This document shows, one piece after another, positions 9,883 through 23,420 of a stretch of 64,000 bases of DNA. The translations under genes and the position numbers were made by a program. The stretch covers positions 1-64,000 of the forward strand of contig CAMBFR010000004.1 in NCBI GenBank assembly GCA_945865815.1, written 5' to 3'. How positions within the stretch are numbered: position 1 is the stretch's first letter; every line of letters starts with the position of its first letter. Source of the DNA: Candidatus Sulfopaludibacter sp. SbA3 (GTDB taxonomy: Bacteria > Acidobacteriota > Terriglobia > 20CM-2-55-15). Under the pieces are notes generated by a model. The model had not been told where the DNA came from, made no database searches, and saw nothing but the letters and a program-made list of their open reading frames with translations.

Positions 9883-10429
9883 CCACGCTCACCTCGGCGA
9901 TGTTCAGCGTTCCAGCCTCAATCGACGATCCACTGCGCTGTACGCTGGGAATCGTGTAGCCGCGAATGTCGAAACGGATTCCAACCGGTCCCGCAGGAAG
10001 GATTTTCACGCCCCCACCATAGTTGATGGCGAACTTCCTGCCGAGATCCACAACCGAGTTGCCCATTGTAAAAACGGCTCCAACACCGACGGTTCCGTAA
10101 GGGCGAACGACCGGCAAAGGCGCCTGAACAATCAGATTGCTGTGGTACAGGATGGCCTTGCGGCTGCTCTCGATGAAATTCGGAGTGTACGCCAGCGTAT
10201 GTTCCGACCCGACCACCCTGCCCTTGCCATACCGGATGCCGAACACTCCAAAATTTCTCGGATCGAACGTTTGCTTAGCAGCCTGCCCCAGCTGACCAGT
10301 CGTGCCCGTGTCCAGGGTCACCATGCCCTGGCGCTGAAAGCCGCCATACAGCGTCAGGTCGCTCGCATCCACAGGCATTGCCGTCAACAACAACGCAATC
10401 AAGAAGAGAAAAGATCCCAAGGTTTTCAT
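9863..10429 (-). CDS. Outer-membrane beta-barrel-like protein
   Basis: 188 aa, signal peptide, GGGVKILPAGPVGIRFDIRGYTI. Confidence 0.55.
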   Translation of the reverse strand: MKTLGSFLFLIALLLTAMPVDASDLTLYGGFQRQGMVTLDTGTTGQLGQAAKQTFDPRNFGVFGIRYGKGRVVGSEHTLAYTPNFIESSRKAILYHSNLIVQAPLPVVRPYGTVGVGAVFTMGNSVVDLGRKFAINYGGGVKILPAGPVGIRFDIRGYTIPSVQRSGSSIEAGTLNIAEVSVGVIFSY

Positions 10430-10467
10430 CCTGCGACTTTATAATCTGTGCCGGAGTGAGGCAAGCG

Positions 10468-12177
10468 ATGATTCGTGATCGGTTTGGCGGCCCAGTCTCG
10501 ATCCTGTTTTTTGCAGCTGGCATTTTTCTTGTCGCTTTCATCCCCACTCCCGCATTGGCGCAGGTTGAAGAAGGCCGCGCGGCGATCGGGCGGGGCGAGT
10601 TCATCCGCGCCGTCGAAATTCTTTCCGCCGCACTGGCGGTCAACCCGGCTTCCGATACCTATCTCTATCTTGCCGTCGCGCACGGAAACATGCGCGACTA
10701 CGACAAGGCCCAAACAGTGCTTCAGGAAGCACTCGGCCGTTATCCCCAGGACACGCGGTTCCACAACGAACTCGCCGGGGTCCATCTGGCAAAGCGGGAT
10801 GTGGAAATGGCGCGCTCGGCGCTTCGCAACTCGCTTGCCGTGGATCCGGACAATGCTTACGCGTCGGACCTGCTTGCCAATATCGATATGTCCGAAGGCA
10901 AGGTTCAGGCCGCGCTGCAATCCTGGAATAAGACGGGGCGGCCCGTCATCGACGACATTCTCCACAACTACTACCTGGATTTCACGAACCACCTGGTGCG
11001 CAAAGCCACGGCGTTTCAACCCGCCGGAGTGCTTCGTTATGAGGAGTGGAAAACGACCGAAGCCAGGCTGCTGGAGGCAGGGAGCTTTTCGAACGTTGGA
11101 ATCGAAATTGAGCCGGCGCTGATTCCCGATCGCTACAATGCGATCATCCGCACAACGTCGAAGACAAACTCCTTCACCAACATCCTTTTTAATCTTGTAA
11201 AGGGTGCGCCGGTCGAAACGGCCAACCTGGATCTGTGGAACCTCCGGGACAGCGGCATCAACTTCAATTCGTCCTATCGATGGGATCCGGACCGGCGGCG
11301 CGCGGAAGGCCGGCTGAGAATTCCCTTGCCGCTGCCGGGCATTCTCTTTCTCGATCTTGGACAGACGTGGCGGTCCGAGCGATGGGACCTGTCGCCCGTG
11401 ATCCGCAGTGAATCGCTGCCCCGCGCCCGGTTCAACTACAAGGCCAACGCGCTCAGACTGAATCTCCGCCACATTCCTCACTATCGGTTTCTGATTGGCG
11501 CCGGCTTCGAGTACATCAATCGGGACGCCACGGGCGATTTGCCCGAGGTCTTCACCGATGGCCGCAATACCGGGCGATTCACGTTCGAAACCAGTCTGCG
11601 CCTGGCTGACCGGCCTCTTTACCAGAATCGATTTCGGATCGAAGGTTTTGCCGCCCGCAAATCGATCCTCGGGGATTTCGATTACACGGGCGGCACGGCC
11701 GAATTGAACAATCGTTTTACGCTGTCGAAGGATAAAGAGGCCTTTCTGGATTGGTCATTGAAGGCGGGCACAGCGCGAGGGTCGCTTCCCATAGAGGACT
11801 ATTTCGTGCTGGGCATCGAAACCCATCCGCGAAACCTGCTTCGGGGCCACGGCATTGCAGATCACGGCCGGTATGGGAACGGACCGATGGGAACGGACTT
11901 TCTGCTGGCCAACTTCGACATCGAACGCCGCCTGCGGACGATACCGCTCTTCAATACGCTTAATCTTCCGTACCTCACGATCAAACCCGAACTCTTCGTC
12001 GACGTGGCCATGACTTTCGACCGGCGCCGGATTTTCCAACAAGGCAGGCTCCTGGTCGACACCGGCGCCGGCCTGAAGTTCGAAACCCGGACCGCCGCGT
12101 TCAACCTCATCTACGGCCGGTCGCTGCGCGACGGCACGGGCGTGTTGTACGGGTATATCGAGAAAGTGCTCTGGTAA
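10468..12177 (+). CDS. TPR-repeat protein with C-terminal beta-rich/outer-membrane domain
   Basis: Signal peptide, TPR-like N-terminal region, C-terminal beta-strand-rich region. Confidence 0.6.
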   Translation: MIRDRFGGPVSILFFAAGIFLVAFIPTPALAQVEEGRAAIGRGEFIRAVEILSAALAVNPASDTYLYLAVAHGNMRDYDKAQTVLQEALGRYPQDTRFHNELAGVHLAKRDVEMARSALRNSLAVDPDNAYASDLLANIDMSEGKVQAALQSWNKTGRPVIDDILHNYYLDFTNHLVRKATAFQPAGVLRYEEWKTTEARLLEAGSFSNVGIEIEPALIPDRYNAIIRTTSKTNSFTNILFNLVKGAPVETANLDLWNLRDSGINFNSSYRWDPDRRRAEGRLRIPLPLPGILFLDLGQTWRSERWDLSPVIRSESLPRARFNYKANALRLNLRHIPHYRFLIGAGFEYINRDATGDLPEVFTDGRNTGRFTFETSLRLADRPLYQNRFRIEGFAARKSILGDFDYTGGTAELNNRFTLSKDKEAFLDWSLKAGTARGSLPIEDYFVLGIETHPRNLLRGHGIADHGRYGNGPMGTDFLLANFDIERRLRTIPLFNTLNLPYLTIKPELFVDVAMTFDRRRIFQQGRLLVDTGAGLKFETRTAAFNLIYGRSLRDGTGVLYGYIEKVLW

Positions 12178-12240
12178 GTTCCTGGTCAAAACATCCAACC
12201 GAAATTAGCGCGTTCGGATCTCCTGTGAAATAATCCCCGC

Positions 12241-13029
12241 ATGCGAAACTCCATCATTTTGCTTTTGGCCGGCTTGCTGTCTGTTCCTGCTGCGGCCCAA
12301 TCTCCCGCTGCAACACTGGCGCCTACCGGCACACTGCGCGCCGTATTCCTGGGTACGAATCCGGTACATGCTCGCGTGGACCCGCAGACAGGCGCGATCA
12401 CGGGTCCTGTCGCGGATCTGGTGAAGGAACTCGCCCGACAACTGGGCGTTCCATACACACTCATACCGGCGCCGAACCCGGCCGGCGTTATCGATCATCT
12501 GAAAAAGCGCCTGGTCGATATCGGCTTCATCGCATATGACGAAAGTCGCGCGCAGGAAGTGGATTTCGCCGGGCCCTTCGCCCTGATGCACAGCAGTTAC
12601 ATCGTTCGCGCGGATTCCCCGATTCAAAAGGCCGCCGATGCCGATCGTCCAGGCGTGCAGATCGGCGTGGCGAGAGGCCAGAGCCAGCAGATATTCATCA
12701 GCGCCAATATAAAGAACGCCGGCGTGAAGGTATTCGAGACGATGCCGCTCCAGGCGGAACTCGAGCGTTTGATAACGAGCGGCGAAATACACGCTTTCGG
12801 CGTAAACACCCAGCGCGCCGTTGACGCGGCCGCCGCGTCCTCCAGACTTCGCGCGCTGCCCGACAGTTTTCTTGGCGTGGAACAGTCATTCGCGGTGGAG
12901 AAAGGAAACGCTGCGAAGGCGGCCGCGATCAATCGGTTTGTCGACGCCCTCCGAGCGTCCGGTTTCATCAAGGCTTCCATAGAGCGTGCGAATCTCGCGG
13001 GGGTCGATGTAGCCTCCCCGCGAAAGTAG
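12241..13029 (+). CDS. Periplasmic solute-binding protein (family 3-like)
   Basis: 262 aa; GTLRAVFLGTNPVHARVDPQTGAITGPVADLVKELARQLG. Confidence 0.75.
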   Translation: MRNSIILLLAGLLSVPAAAQSPAATLAPTGTLRAVFLGTNPVHARVDPQTGAITGPVADLVKELARQLGVPYTLIPAPNPAGVIDHLKKRLVDIGFIAYDESRAQEVDFAGPFALMHSSYIVRADSPIQKAADADRPGVQIGVARGQSQQIFISANIKNAGVKVFETMPLQAELERLITSGEIHAFGVNTQRAVDAAAASSRLRALPDSFLGVEQSFAVEKGNAAKAAAINRFVDALRASGFIKASIERANLAGVDVASPRK

Positions 13030-13062
13030 TTCCGAATCAGCGGTTAGCGGCGCCCTAGAGCA

Positions 13063-13221
13063 TATTTTGAAATTGGACGAATCCTGCAGCTCAAGTCCGA
13101 GATCCGAAATTTTCAATTGGACCGGCGATCCTCCCCGAAACGACGGCTCGTGGCTCATGCCGTCCAATCTGATATTTCGGGATTTCAGATTTGAGCTGCA
13201 GGATTCGTCCAATTTCAAAAT
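13063..13221. repeat. Very long inverted repeat (about 58-nt arms) between convergent genes
   Basis: attttgaaattggacgaatcctgcagctcaa ... ttgagctgcaggattcgtccaatttcaaaat, outer 31 nt perfect. Confidence 0.85.
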
Positions 13222-13274
13222 CTCCCTTTGATGCCCCAAATCCAGGACGGTAGTTTCTTGCACAAAGCTCTCCT

Positions 13275-14348
13275 TCACCTGAATCTCTCCCATTGCCGCT
13301 CGGTCGCAACCGCGAGCAGCACAACCTGCGAATAGCTTCGAATCCCTTCGTCGACGTTGTTGGCTTTCAGATACCAGTCCAGAACCGCAGTCTGCAGACT
13401 GCTGACCCATCGAACCTGCTGCGACCGCCGCCGCTCTGCGATGCGTAGCATGTCCTGGCGGGGGCCTTCATCGATCAGTGCGTCGGCGTCGCGATTTCGC
13501 AGGTAGAACCACAGATTCAGCCAGCCGCTGTACTGCAGGCGTGGGTCGCCTGAGACAAGCGTTGCGAGGACGGCAACAAAGTTGGCATCGCCTTCGTTGG
13601 GATACCCGCGCACGTGAGCCAGCTCGTGCGCGATCACAAACGGACGCTCGATCTCGAGCAGGCCGTTACTGATGATCGGCTCATGGCTGAAGGGGTTGAA
13701 CAGGCCGTCTACACCTGCCATTTGAAACCAGGCATTCGCCAGCCGCGAGGTTTTCACGATCCGGGCGGCAGGCCAGCCCGACCCCCAGCCCGAACCATGG
13801 ATGACCTCCACAACCCGCCCCACTCGATCGGCGGCCGCAGATCGGACCTGCTGGTCGTCGTATTCCGAATTTGCCAACTCGCGATAGAGCCGGTTGATCT
13901 CTCCGGCAGCCGTGTTTCTAAACGCCTCGACCGGGGCTTCCACGGCGTCTGAAACCTCGACATTCAACCTGGCCGACAGCGCCGGCCGATGGTAGTTCAG
14001 TCCCCACGACCAGAAGAAAACCAGGTAAGCCCCAGCCACCACGCCGGAGAGTAAACGATACTTTCGGCGGTAAACCGTCCAGCCGGCGAATGGGATACCG
14101 GCGAGCAGCGCCGTGTCCAGCCAGGCAAAAGGAACCATGTCGGCCAGCAGGCCGAAGCTATAAGAGATGATGGGAAAGATCCCGTGAGCGTACCAGTTCT
14201 CGACCAGGACCGGTGGGAAGACTCCGGCCCAGGAGCATATGAAGGTCAGTAGAGCCAACAGAACAAGAACCGAGGCAAGGCCGCCATTCCTGACGGTTAC
14301 CCGAATGTTAGATACCCTCAATTTCTCCTTGACCGTGGAAGAGACCAT
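13275..14348 (-). CDS. DUF3810-like membrane zinc-peptidase-type protein
   Basis: N-terminal TMs, FVIAHELAHVRGYPNEGDANF zinc motif. Confidence 0.65.
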   Translation of the reverse strand: MVSSTVKEKLRVSNIRVTVRNGGLASVLVLLALLTFICSWAGVFPPVLVENWYAHGIFPIISYSFGLLADMVPFAWLDTALLAGIPFAGWTVYRRKYRLLSGVVAGAYLVFFWSWGLNYHRPALSARLNVEVSDAVEAPVEAFRNTAAGEINRLYRELANSEYDDQQVRSAAADRVGRVVEVIHGSGWGSGWPAARIVKTSRLANAWFQMAGVDGLFNPFSHEPIISNGLLEIERPFVIAHELAHVRGYPNEGDANFVAVLATLVSGDPRLQYSGWLNLWFYLRNRDADALIDEGPRQDMLRIAERRRSQQVRWVSSLQTAVLDWYLKANNVDEGIRSYSQVVLLAVATERQWERFR

Positions 14349-14470
14349 TTGCTACGATCCGCGGGTTCCTGAATCAACGATTTGCCATCAAGTCCTTCAA
14401 CATCAAATAAATACTGGTTACTCTAAAGGACTTTGGCCCTCTCGGGAAACTCACTATAAAGGAGTGACCA

Positions 14471-15373
14471 ATGGCCAAGCGGTTTTACACTTTCATTATC
14501 GTCCCGAACGCCAGTTCAGAGCTTCATAAACTCCGCGTTCCCGCCATTGTCATGTATGTCTTGGCCGCCATGGGCCTTATCTCATTCCTTGTAGTAGCAG
14601 GACTCGGTTTCAGTTACGCGAAGATGGCATTCACGGTCGCCGACTATACACAGATCGAGACCGAGAATACGCAGCTAAAGGTCGAAAAAAGAAATCTGGA
14701 AGTATCCACAGCCAAACTGACCTCGAAGATTTCGGACCTCGAAGCCCTTTCCGACCGGCTCATCAATCTGATAGGAAACGACGCCTGGACCAAGCGATTC
14801 GGCAAACTGAACATGCCGGCCGTTGGCGGTTCCAAAATCGATTATTCGACAGCCGACCTGCTCGAACCCTCCACCACGAAAGCCAACGTCGAATTGCTCA
14901 AAGATCGGACGGTCGAACTCGAAAGTGACCTCAAACTGCTCGAACAGGTGGCCGTTCGCCGAGATGGCATCATTCGGGCGACACCGACCATCTGGCCGGT
15001 GACCGGCCGCATCTCCAGCCATTACGGCAACCGCATGGACCCGTTTACCGGGGACAGGGAACTTCATATGGGCGTCGATATCGCAAGCCTCTACGGCACG
15101 GTCGTGCGCGCCCCGGCGGACGGAGCCGTGATATTCGCGCAGCGAAAAGCGGCGTATGGCAACCTCGTGATCCTCGACCACGGCAATGGCCTGACCACGC
15201 GCCTGGGGCACCTGGCTCGATTTGCCGTCCGGTCGGGACAGAAGATTCGCAAAGGCGACATCATTGGCCACGTCGGCACGACCGGACGAAGCACGGCTCC
15301 CCACCTCCACTACGAGGTGCGGTTCAATGACCACGCCGTGAATCCCAGAACCTACCTGCCCCAGGGGGACTAG
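14471..15373 (+). CDS. M23-family metalloendopeptidase
   Basis: TM plus coiled coil, [31 protein letters not shown]. Confidence 0.9.
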   Translation: MAKRFYTFIIVPNASSELHKLRVPAIVMYVLAAMGLISFLVVAGLGFSYAKMAFTVADYTQIETENTQLKVEKRNLEVSTAKLTSKISDLEALSDRLINLIGNDAWTKRFGKLNMPAVGGSKIDYSTADLLEPSTTKANVELLKDRTVELESDLKLLEQVAVRRDGIIRATPTIWPVTGRISSHYGNRMDPFTGDRELHMGVDIASLYGTVVRAPADGAVIFAQRKAAYGNLVILDHGNGLTTRLGHLARFAVRSGQKIRKGDIIGHVGTTGRSTAPHLHYEVRFNDHAVNPRTYLPQGD

Positions 15374-15382
15374 CCCCCACAC

Positions 15383-15411
15383 TGGGCGCCGGGCTGAAGC
15401 CCCGCGCCCAC
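15383..15411. repeat. REP-like palindrome copy
   Basis: tgggcgccgggctgaagccccgcgcccac, near-identical to the copy at 1865. Confidence 0.6.
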
Positions 15412-15485
15412 AGGCCATACCTACAACCTACAGCCGCTCACACTGCTGCCGTAGCGCCGTCTCCGGGGGCGTGTTAAACTTCTTC

Positions 15486-18127
<2,642 letters not shown>

Positions 18128-18149
<22 letters not shown>

Positions 18150-19612
18150 GCGACAAGAAAATTACCGGAGACGCCTATACCTTCGACGACGTGCTGATCA
18201 GTCCTCTGAAGTCGGAAGTCCTGCCTACCCAGGTTCAAACACAGACAAGGCTGACGAATCGAATAGAGCTGAATATTCCGGTCGTCAGCGCGGCAATGGA
18301 CACCGTGACCGAATCCAGGCTTGCCATCGCGCTTGCGCAGCAGGGCGGCATCGGCGTGATGCACAAGAACATGTCGATCGAGAAGCAGGGAGCTGAAGTC
18401 GACAAGGTCAAGCGGTCGGAAAGCGGCATGATCGTGGATCCCATCACGATGTCTCCGAACGACAAGATCGAAGATGCCGTGAAGCTGATGTCTCACTACA
18501 AGATCTCGGGCGTTCCGATCACCGAAAACGGGCGGCTCGTCGGGATTCTTACGAACCGGGACCTGCGGTTCGAGACACGATTTCACATGCCTATCCGCGA
18601 GGTCATGACGAAGGACGAACTCGTCACCGTTCCCGTTGGAACAACGCTGGAGGAAGCCCAGCGGATCCTGCATAAGCATCGCATCGAAAAACTTCTTGTC
18701 GTCGATAAGGACCAGCAGTTGAAGGGCCTCATCACGGTCAAGGACATCATGAAGAAGATCCGTTACCCGATGGCGGCCAAGGACGCCCAGGGACGCCTGC
18801 GCGTCGGCGCGGCGATCGGAGCCACGGGCGACTATCTCGAACGCGCCGCTGAACTGATTCGCGCGAAGACGGACGTCATTGTCATCGACACCGCGCATGG
18901 ACACTCGGTCCGTGTGCTGGAAGCGGTCCGGGAAGTGAAGCGCCGCTTCCCTGAACTCCAGTTGATCGCGGGCAATATCGCCACCGAAGAAGCGGCGCGC
19001 GACCTTATCTCCGCCGGCGCCGATGCCGTGAAAGTCGGAATGGGCCCCGGGTCGATCTGTACGACGCGCGTTGTCAGCGGAGTCGGCATGCCCCAGATAA
19101 CGGCCATTCTCAATTGCGCCCGCGCCACGCGCGAGGCAAAGGTTCCGCTCATCGCCGATGGCGGAATCAAGTTCTCGGGCGATATTACGAAGGCCCTCGC
19201 CGCCGGCGCGGACTGCGTGATGATCGGTTCCCTGTTCGCCGGGACGGATGAAAGCCCCGGCGAAACCATCCTGTATCAGGGCCGGACGTTCAAGTCCTAT
19301 CGTGGAATGGGATCGCTCGGCGCCATGCAGGAAGGAAGCCGCGACCGCTATGGCCAGGACCAGGAAGCGCCCGGGAAACTGGTCCCGGAAGGAATCGAAG
19401 GGCGCGTGGCCTACAAGGGACCGATCGCTTCAATGGTCACCCAGCTTGTCGGCGGCCTCCGGGCAGGAATGGGTTACTGCGGCGTCCGCACCATCGAAGA
19501 ACTGCAGAACAAGACTCACTTCGTCAAAATCACCGATGCCTCGCTTCGTGAAAGCCACGTCCACGACGTGTTCATCACCAAGGAAGCCCCGAACTACCAG
19601 TTGGACGAATAA
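18128..19612 (+). CDS. guaB: Inosine-5'-monophosphate dehydrogenase (TTG start at 18146 also possible)
   Basis: CBS domains, [20 protein letters not shown]. Confidence 0.97.
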
Positions 19613-19692
19613 ACAGCGGAAGCGGCGGGACTACCGAACTGCCGTAGCCCACAACACGTCCTCCATGCATACTAAATCCGCCCTTTGCTGGA

Positions 19693-20040
19693 TTGCAGGA
19701 ATCCAGCGTGAAACTGCCCCATCGCGAAAAAGCTTACGTACCCATTGCCAAAGTGCGCGATTACTTGCTTGCCGAGAGACATCCGAAAGGCTGGTCAAAG
19801 GCCAAGCTCTTAAGGGCGTTGGGACACGACGAGCGCACAATTGACATAATCATTCAAAACTTGCTCGACATCGCTTACTCTCAAGAAGTCAGTGATACGT
19901 ATGAGTCACGGTATGGCATCAGCTACGTCGTTGACGGTTTCTTACAGACGCCGGCCGGCGTTTCAGTTCGGTTCAGAACAGTCTGGTGCATCGACAACGA
20001 CGGTGAGCGGCCCCGATTCGTGACGGGTTATCCACATTGA
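19693..20040 (+). CDS. DUF6883-like small protein
   Basis: 115 aa; AYVPIAKVRDYLLAERHPKGWSKAKLLRALGH; followed by a DUF4926-like gene. Confidence 0.5.
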   Translation: MQESSVKLPHREKAYVPIAKVRDYLLAERHPKGWSKAKLLRALGHDERTIDIIIQNLLDIAYSQEVSDTYESRYGISYVVDGFLQTPAGVSVRFRTVWCIDNDGERPRFVTGYPH

Positions 20041-20050
20041 GGGAAAGGAA

Positions 20051-20263
20051 ATGATTCGAGAATTGGACGTCGTCGCGTTGAAACATGACATTGAGGAAGA
20101 GAACCTGAAAAAAGGGGATACCGGAACGGTTGTTCATTGCCACGGAGACGGAAAGGCATTCATTGTCGAGTTCATAGATGCAGACGGTACAACTACTGCG
20201 GTGATAACCCTTACCGACCACGATATCCGCATGGTCGAACATCCAACCCGAGAGGTCGGTTAG
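20051..20263 (+). CDS. DUF4926-like small protein
   Basis: 70 aa; IRELDVVALKHDIEEENLKKGDTGTVVHCHGDGKAFIVEF. Confidence 0.6.
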   Translation: MIRELDVVALKHDIEEENLKKGDTGTVVHCHGDGKAFIVEFIDADGTTTAVITLTDHDIRMVEHPTREVG

Positions 20264-20507
20264 TCCCGCACATTCTTCGGGACACGTGAACGCCGGTTTA
20301 AGCGAGTTCTGCCTGCCGAACGGAACGATTCCCCCAAATCCATTTCAGCGGAGTGGCTGTAATCAGGCCGAAGGTACTACTCCGAGCCTCAAAATTCCAA
20401 GAACCGCACGCACGCTGTTTCTTGATCGGAATAATGGAGAGCACCGCGTGCAGAAGCTGATCCTGCGTCTCGCAAAGCGGGATGATAAACCAAGCTGACG
20501 CCGGCTG

Positions 20508-21434
20508 CTAAGGCCGGGCGGCGCTCTGCTGCTCGGCCAGGACCGCCTTGAACATGGCTTCCTGGATTTCCGCCTCGGTCGTGCAGTTGGCGGGATCAAT
20601 GAACGGGTTCGGCCGGCCGCTCCCGAGCTTCGCGTGTTTTTCGTGCATGTTGTACTGCGCCGGGTGATCCCCGAGCAGCACGTCGCAGGGGAGCGTGCGG
20701 ACGAATCTATACGAGCGGTTCAGCTCCTCCGCGATCGCCGGCGTCACCACTCCGGGCGCGCGTAAGCTGCAGCCGAAAACCACATTGTAGGTTCGGCCGC
20801 CTTCCTGCGCCGTCGTCGTCCAGGTCGTGCAGCCGCGCGTATGGCCCGGCGTCAGATGTGCGACCAAAGTCATGCCGCCAAGCGTCACCGATTCTCCGTC
20901 GTGGAGAATCCTGTCGATCGGGTGCTCCTTGCCGCCGGGCTTCATCGCCTGGAGCGCAGGTACGTCTTCGGCCATCGCCATAACCTGTGCACCGGTCAAT
21001 TGCTTGACCAGGGCATCGCCTTCCTGGTGATCGCCATGGGCATGATTGCCGAGCAGGATCTTGATGTCGGAGAATTTGAACCCAAGATCGGTGACCGACT
21101 TCTCGATCGTGCGCACATTGCGCTCATAGGTGCTGTTGATGAGAATATTGCCTTGCGGCGTGACGATCAGGAACGAACTCAGCGTCCGCGTCCCCACATA
21201 ATAAATATCGCCGATGATCTTGTGCGGCGGGAACTGCGCCGTCTGGTCATCGGGCGTGCCCATGTTGCGCGCCAAGATCGAACGCGGCGTATAGGTCTGT
21301 CCCTTGACGGTAACCGCCGGATGATCGGGAGGCGGCACGTTCTGCGCGAGACCCGTGCTCGCGGCGGGAGCAAGCACGGCTCCAAGAAAAAACGTGATCA
21401 GCTTCAACTTGGACATCGTCGTCTGTTTTTCCAT
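20508..21434 (-). CDS. Subclass B3-like metallo-beta-lactamase fold enzyme
   Basis: Signal peptide, LLGNHAHGDHQEGD, LTPGHTRGCTTWT, LLGDHPAQYN. Confidence 0.8.
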   Translation of the reverse strand: MEKQTTMSKLKLITFFLGAVLAPAASTGLAQNVPPPDHPAVTVKGQTYTPRSILARNMGTPDDQTAQFPPHKIIGDIYYVGTRTLSSFLIVTPQGNILINSTYERNVRTIEKSVTDLGFKFSDIKILLGNHAHGDHQEGDALVKQLTGAQVMAMAEDVPALQAMKPGGKEHPIDRILHDGESVTLGGMTLVAHLTPGHTRGCTTWTTTAQEGGRTYNVVFGCSLRAPGVVTPAIAEELNRSYRFVRTLPCDVLLGDHPAQYNMHEKHAKLGSGRPNPFIDPANCTTEAEIQEAMFKAVLAEQQSAARP

Positions 21435-21438
21435 TCAA

Positions 21439-23400
21439 CTACCCGATCGTGGGGCGGCCGGAGCGGCGGAACGGTTCGCCGAGATACTTCTGGGCTTCGG
21501 CCTGGGCGCCGTAGGAGTCGTCGCCGGTATTGACGGCCTTTTGATACTCGGTAACCGCGCGTTCGCGCTGGCCGCGGATATCGAAGATCTTCCCGAGATT
21601 CACATAGGCCCAAACTTCAATCCATGCGGGTTTCAGATCGCCGTTGAGCGCTTCCCTGAAGATATTGGCGGCGGCCTGAAGGTTGCCCAATTCAAACAGC
21701 GCCTCGCCCATGCGGAACAAAGCCAGCGAGTTGCGTTCGTCGAGATCGATGGCGGCCTGGTACTCGTCGATCGCATGGTTGTATTCGCCTTCATTTGCAA
21801 ATTCTTCACCGCGAGTGATATGGACCGACACCTTCAGGTCTTTCGACATGCGCAGGACCCGGCCACGCGGATCGATCACGATGCTCTTCGGCTTCCTCAT
21901 CGTTGTTACATCGAAGTCGCTGGTCGATCCGGATACGTCGATCCGGACATACTCCGGCTCGCCGTCGGTCTGAATCTGCAGTTCGATCGGCATTTTAAAG
22001 AGGTCCAGATCCTGCTTTATCTGGCCCATCACTTTGTAACCGTCCTTTGTGCGGAAAACCGTGAACTCCTGCTCGAATTCCGGGACGCCTGAGGAATTCA
22101 ACCACTGGTCGAAAAAGTACGTCAGATCTTCATTGGCGACGTCGTTGGCCAGTTTCGTGAAGGCATCCGTCGATGCGGGCTTCTGTTGGAACTCCTCTAC
22201 GTATCGGGCCAGCAGTTCCTTGAACTTGTCCTCGCCGATCACCCATCCCAGCATCCGCAAAATGAACGCGCCTTTGTACTCGACAAGCGCGTGATAGTCG
22301 GGCGAATCCTTGTCCAGTCCTCCGGCCTGCGTCACCGCGGTGTTTCCTTCATAGCCCAGCGCTTTCACCAGCGCTTTCTCAATGTGCGGTTGCGCCTCTG
22401 CGGGGGCCAGCGCCTTTTCGAAATACAGCAGGCTTGCAAAGACCGACATGCCGTCTACGAGCCATGCATCCTCGCTCGGGTCCTGCACGGCGATCTTTAA
22501 TGGAAACCACTGGTGCGCGATCGTTTTCGCCAGCGCCGCAACGTCGAAGTCCTTGCGAAGCTCCGCTTTCGGCAGTAGAACCGCTCCGGCAGACCATTGG
22601 GATTGCCAGTTCGCGCCGTCCACTTCGATAATCTGCAAACCCGCTGCGGGAGCCGGCCCGAAAGTCTCCTTGTAGAAGTTGAAGATCTTCGCAGCGGCTT
22701 CGGCAATCGGCGCCGCAACATCGTCAGCCGCCGTCAGGGCGTGGACCGTAACTTCCGAGCCCTCGGAGGCCACGGTCTTTGGCGTGTATTTGCCCGCGGC
22801 AACCGTTCCCCAATAAGACGAGCTCGTGCTCGATAACGGATAAGCGGCATCGTTGGAAGGCGCCAGATCCGTAATGACGGTCCATCCGTCGGGAGCCGTA
22901 ACCCGGAGCTTCATCGCGGCCGTGTCCTTGTAAAGCGCGTTGGTGGGAAACCATTTTCCGGTGTAAAGGAGAAACGCGCTGGCTTCCGAGACGCGGCCCA
23001 CCACGGGATCGCGGCGATCATCCTCCAAGTCGAGAATTCCGGAGTATTCGACCTGAATGACCGGATCGCTCGAAAACTGCACGCCGCTAAGATCGATGTC
23101 CAGCGTGGAGTCGAGGTCGAACTGGCGAAAACGCGCCTCCGCGCCGGCAACGGACACAGTCGTGACACGCAAACGCCGATCGAGGTCGAATACCGCGAAG
23201 TTCCTGCGGTCCAGCTGTTTGAAACGGATCTCGGCTTTACCTGTGAGACGGCGCTCTTCCGGAATGATGGTCACGTCAACTGCATAAGACTCGACATCGA
23301 TCCGGGGACGATCGTCGTCCTGTGCGGGCCGCGTGGACTGGGCTCCAAGCGGAGCAGCCAGCGCAATAGGCAAGAGAAGCAAAGCGACAAAGTGTTTCAT
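21439..23400 (-). CDS. M1-aminopeptidase-like protein with C-terminal TPR region
   Basis: N-terminal beta domain; AHQWFP replaces canonical HExxH; TPR near C-terminus. Confidence 0.6.
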   Translation of the reverse strand: MKHFVALLLLPIALAAPLGAQSTRPAQDDDRPRIDVESYAVDVTIIPEERRLTGKAEIRFKQLDRRNFAVFDLDRRLRVTTVSVAGAEARFRQFDLDSTLDIDLSGVQFSSDPVIQVEYSGILDLEDDRRDPVVGRVSEASAFLLYTGKWFPTNALYKDTAAMKLRVTAPDGWTVITDLAPSNDAAYPLSSTSSSYWGTVAAGKYTPKTVASEGSEVTVHALTAADDVAAPIAEAAAKIFNFYKETFGPAPAAGLQIIEVDGANWQSQWSAGAVLLPKAELRKDFDVAALAKTIAHQWFPLKIAVQDPSEDAWLVDGMSVFASLLYFEKALAPAEAQPHIEKALVKALGYEGNTAVTQAGGLDKDSPDYHALVEYKGAFILRMLGWVIGEDKFKELLARYVEEFQQKPASTDAFTKLANDVANEDLTYFFDQWLNSSGVPEFEQEFTVFRTKDGYKVMGQIKQDLDLFKMPIELQIQTDGEPEYVRIDVSGSTSDFDVTTMRKPKSIVIDPRGRVLRMSKDLKVSVHITRGEEFANEGEYNHAIDEYQAAIDLDERNSLALFRMGEALFELGNLQAAANIFREALNGDLKPAWIEVWAYVNLGKIFDIRGQRERAVTEYQKAVNTGDDSYGAQAEAQKYLGEPFRRSGRPTIG

Positions 23401-23420
23401 AACCTGCTCGTTTCTTCCGT

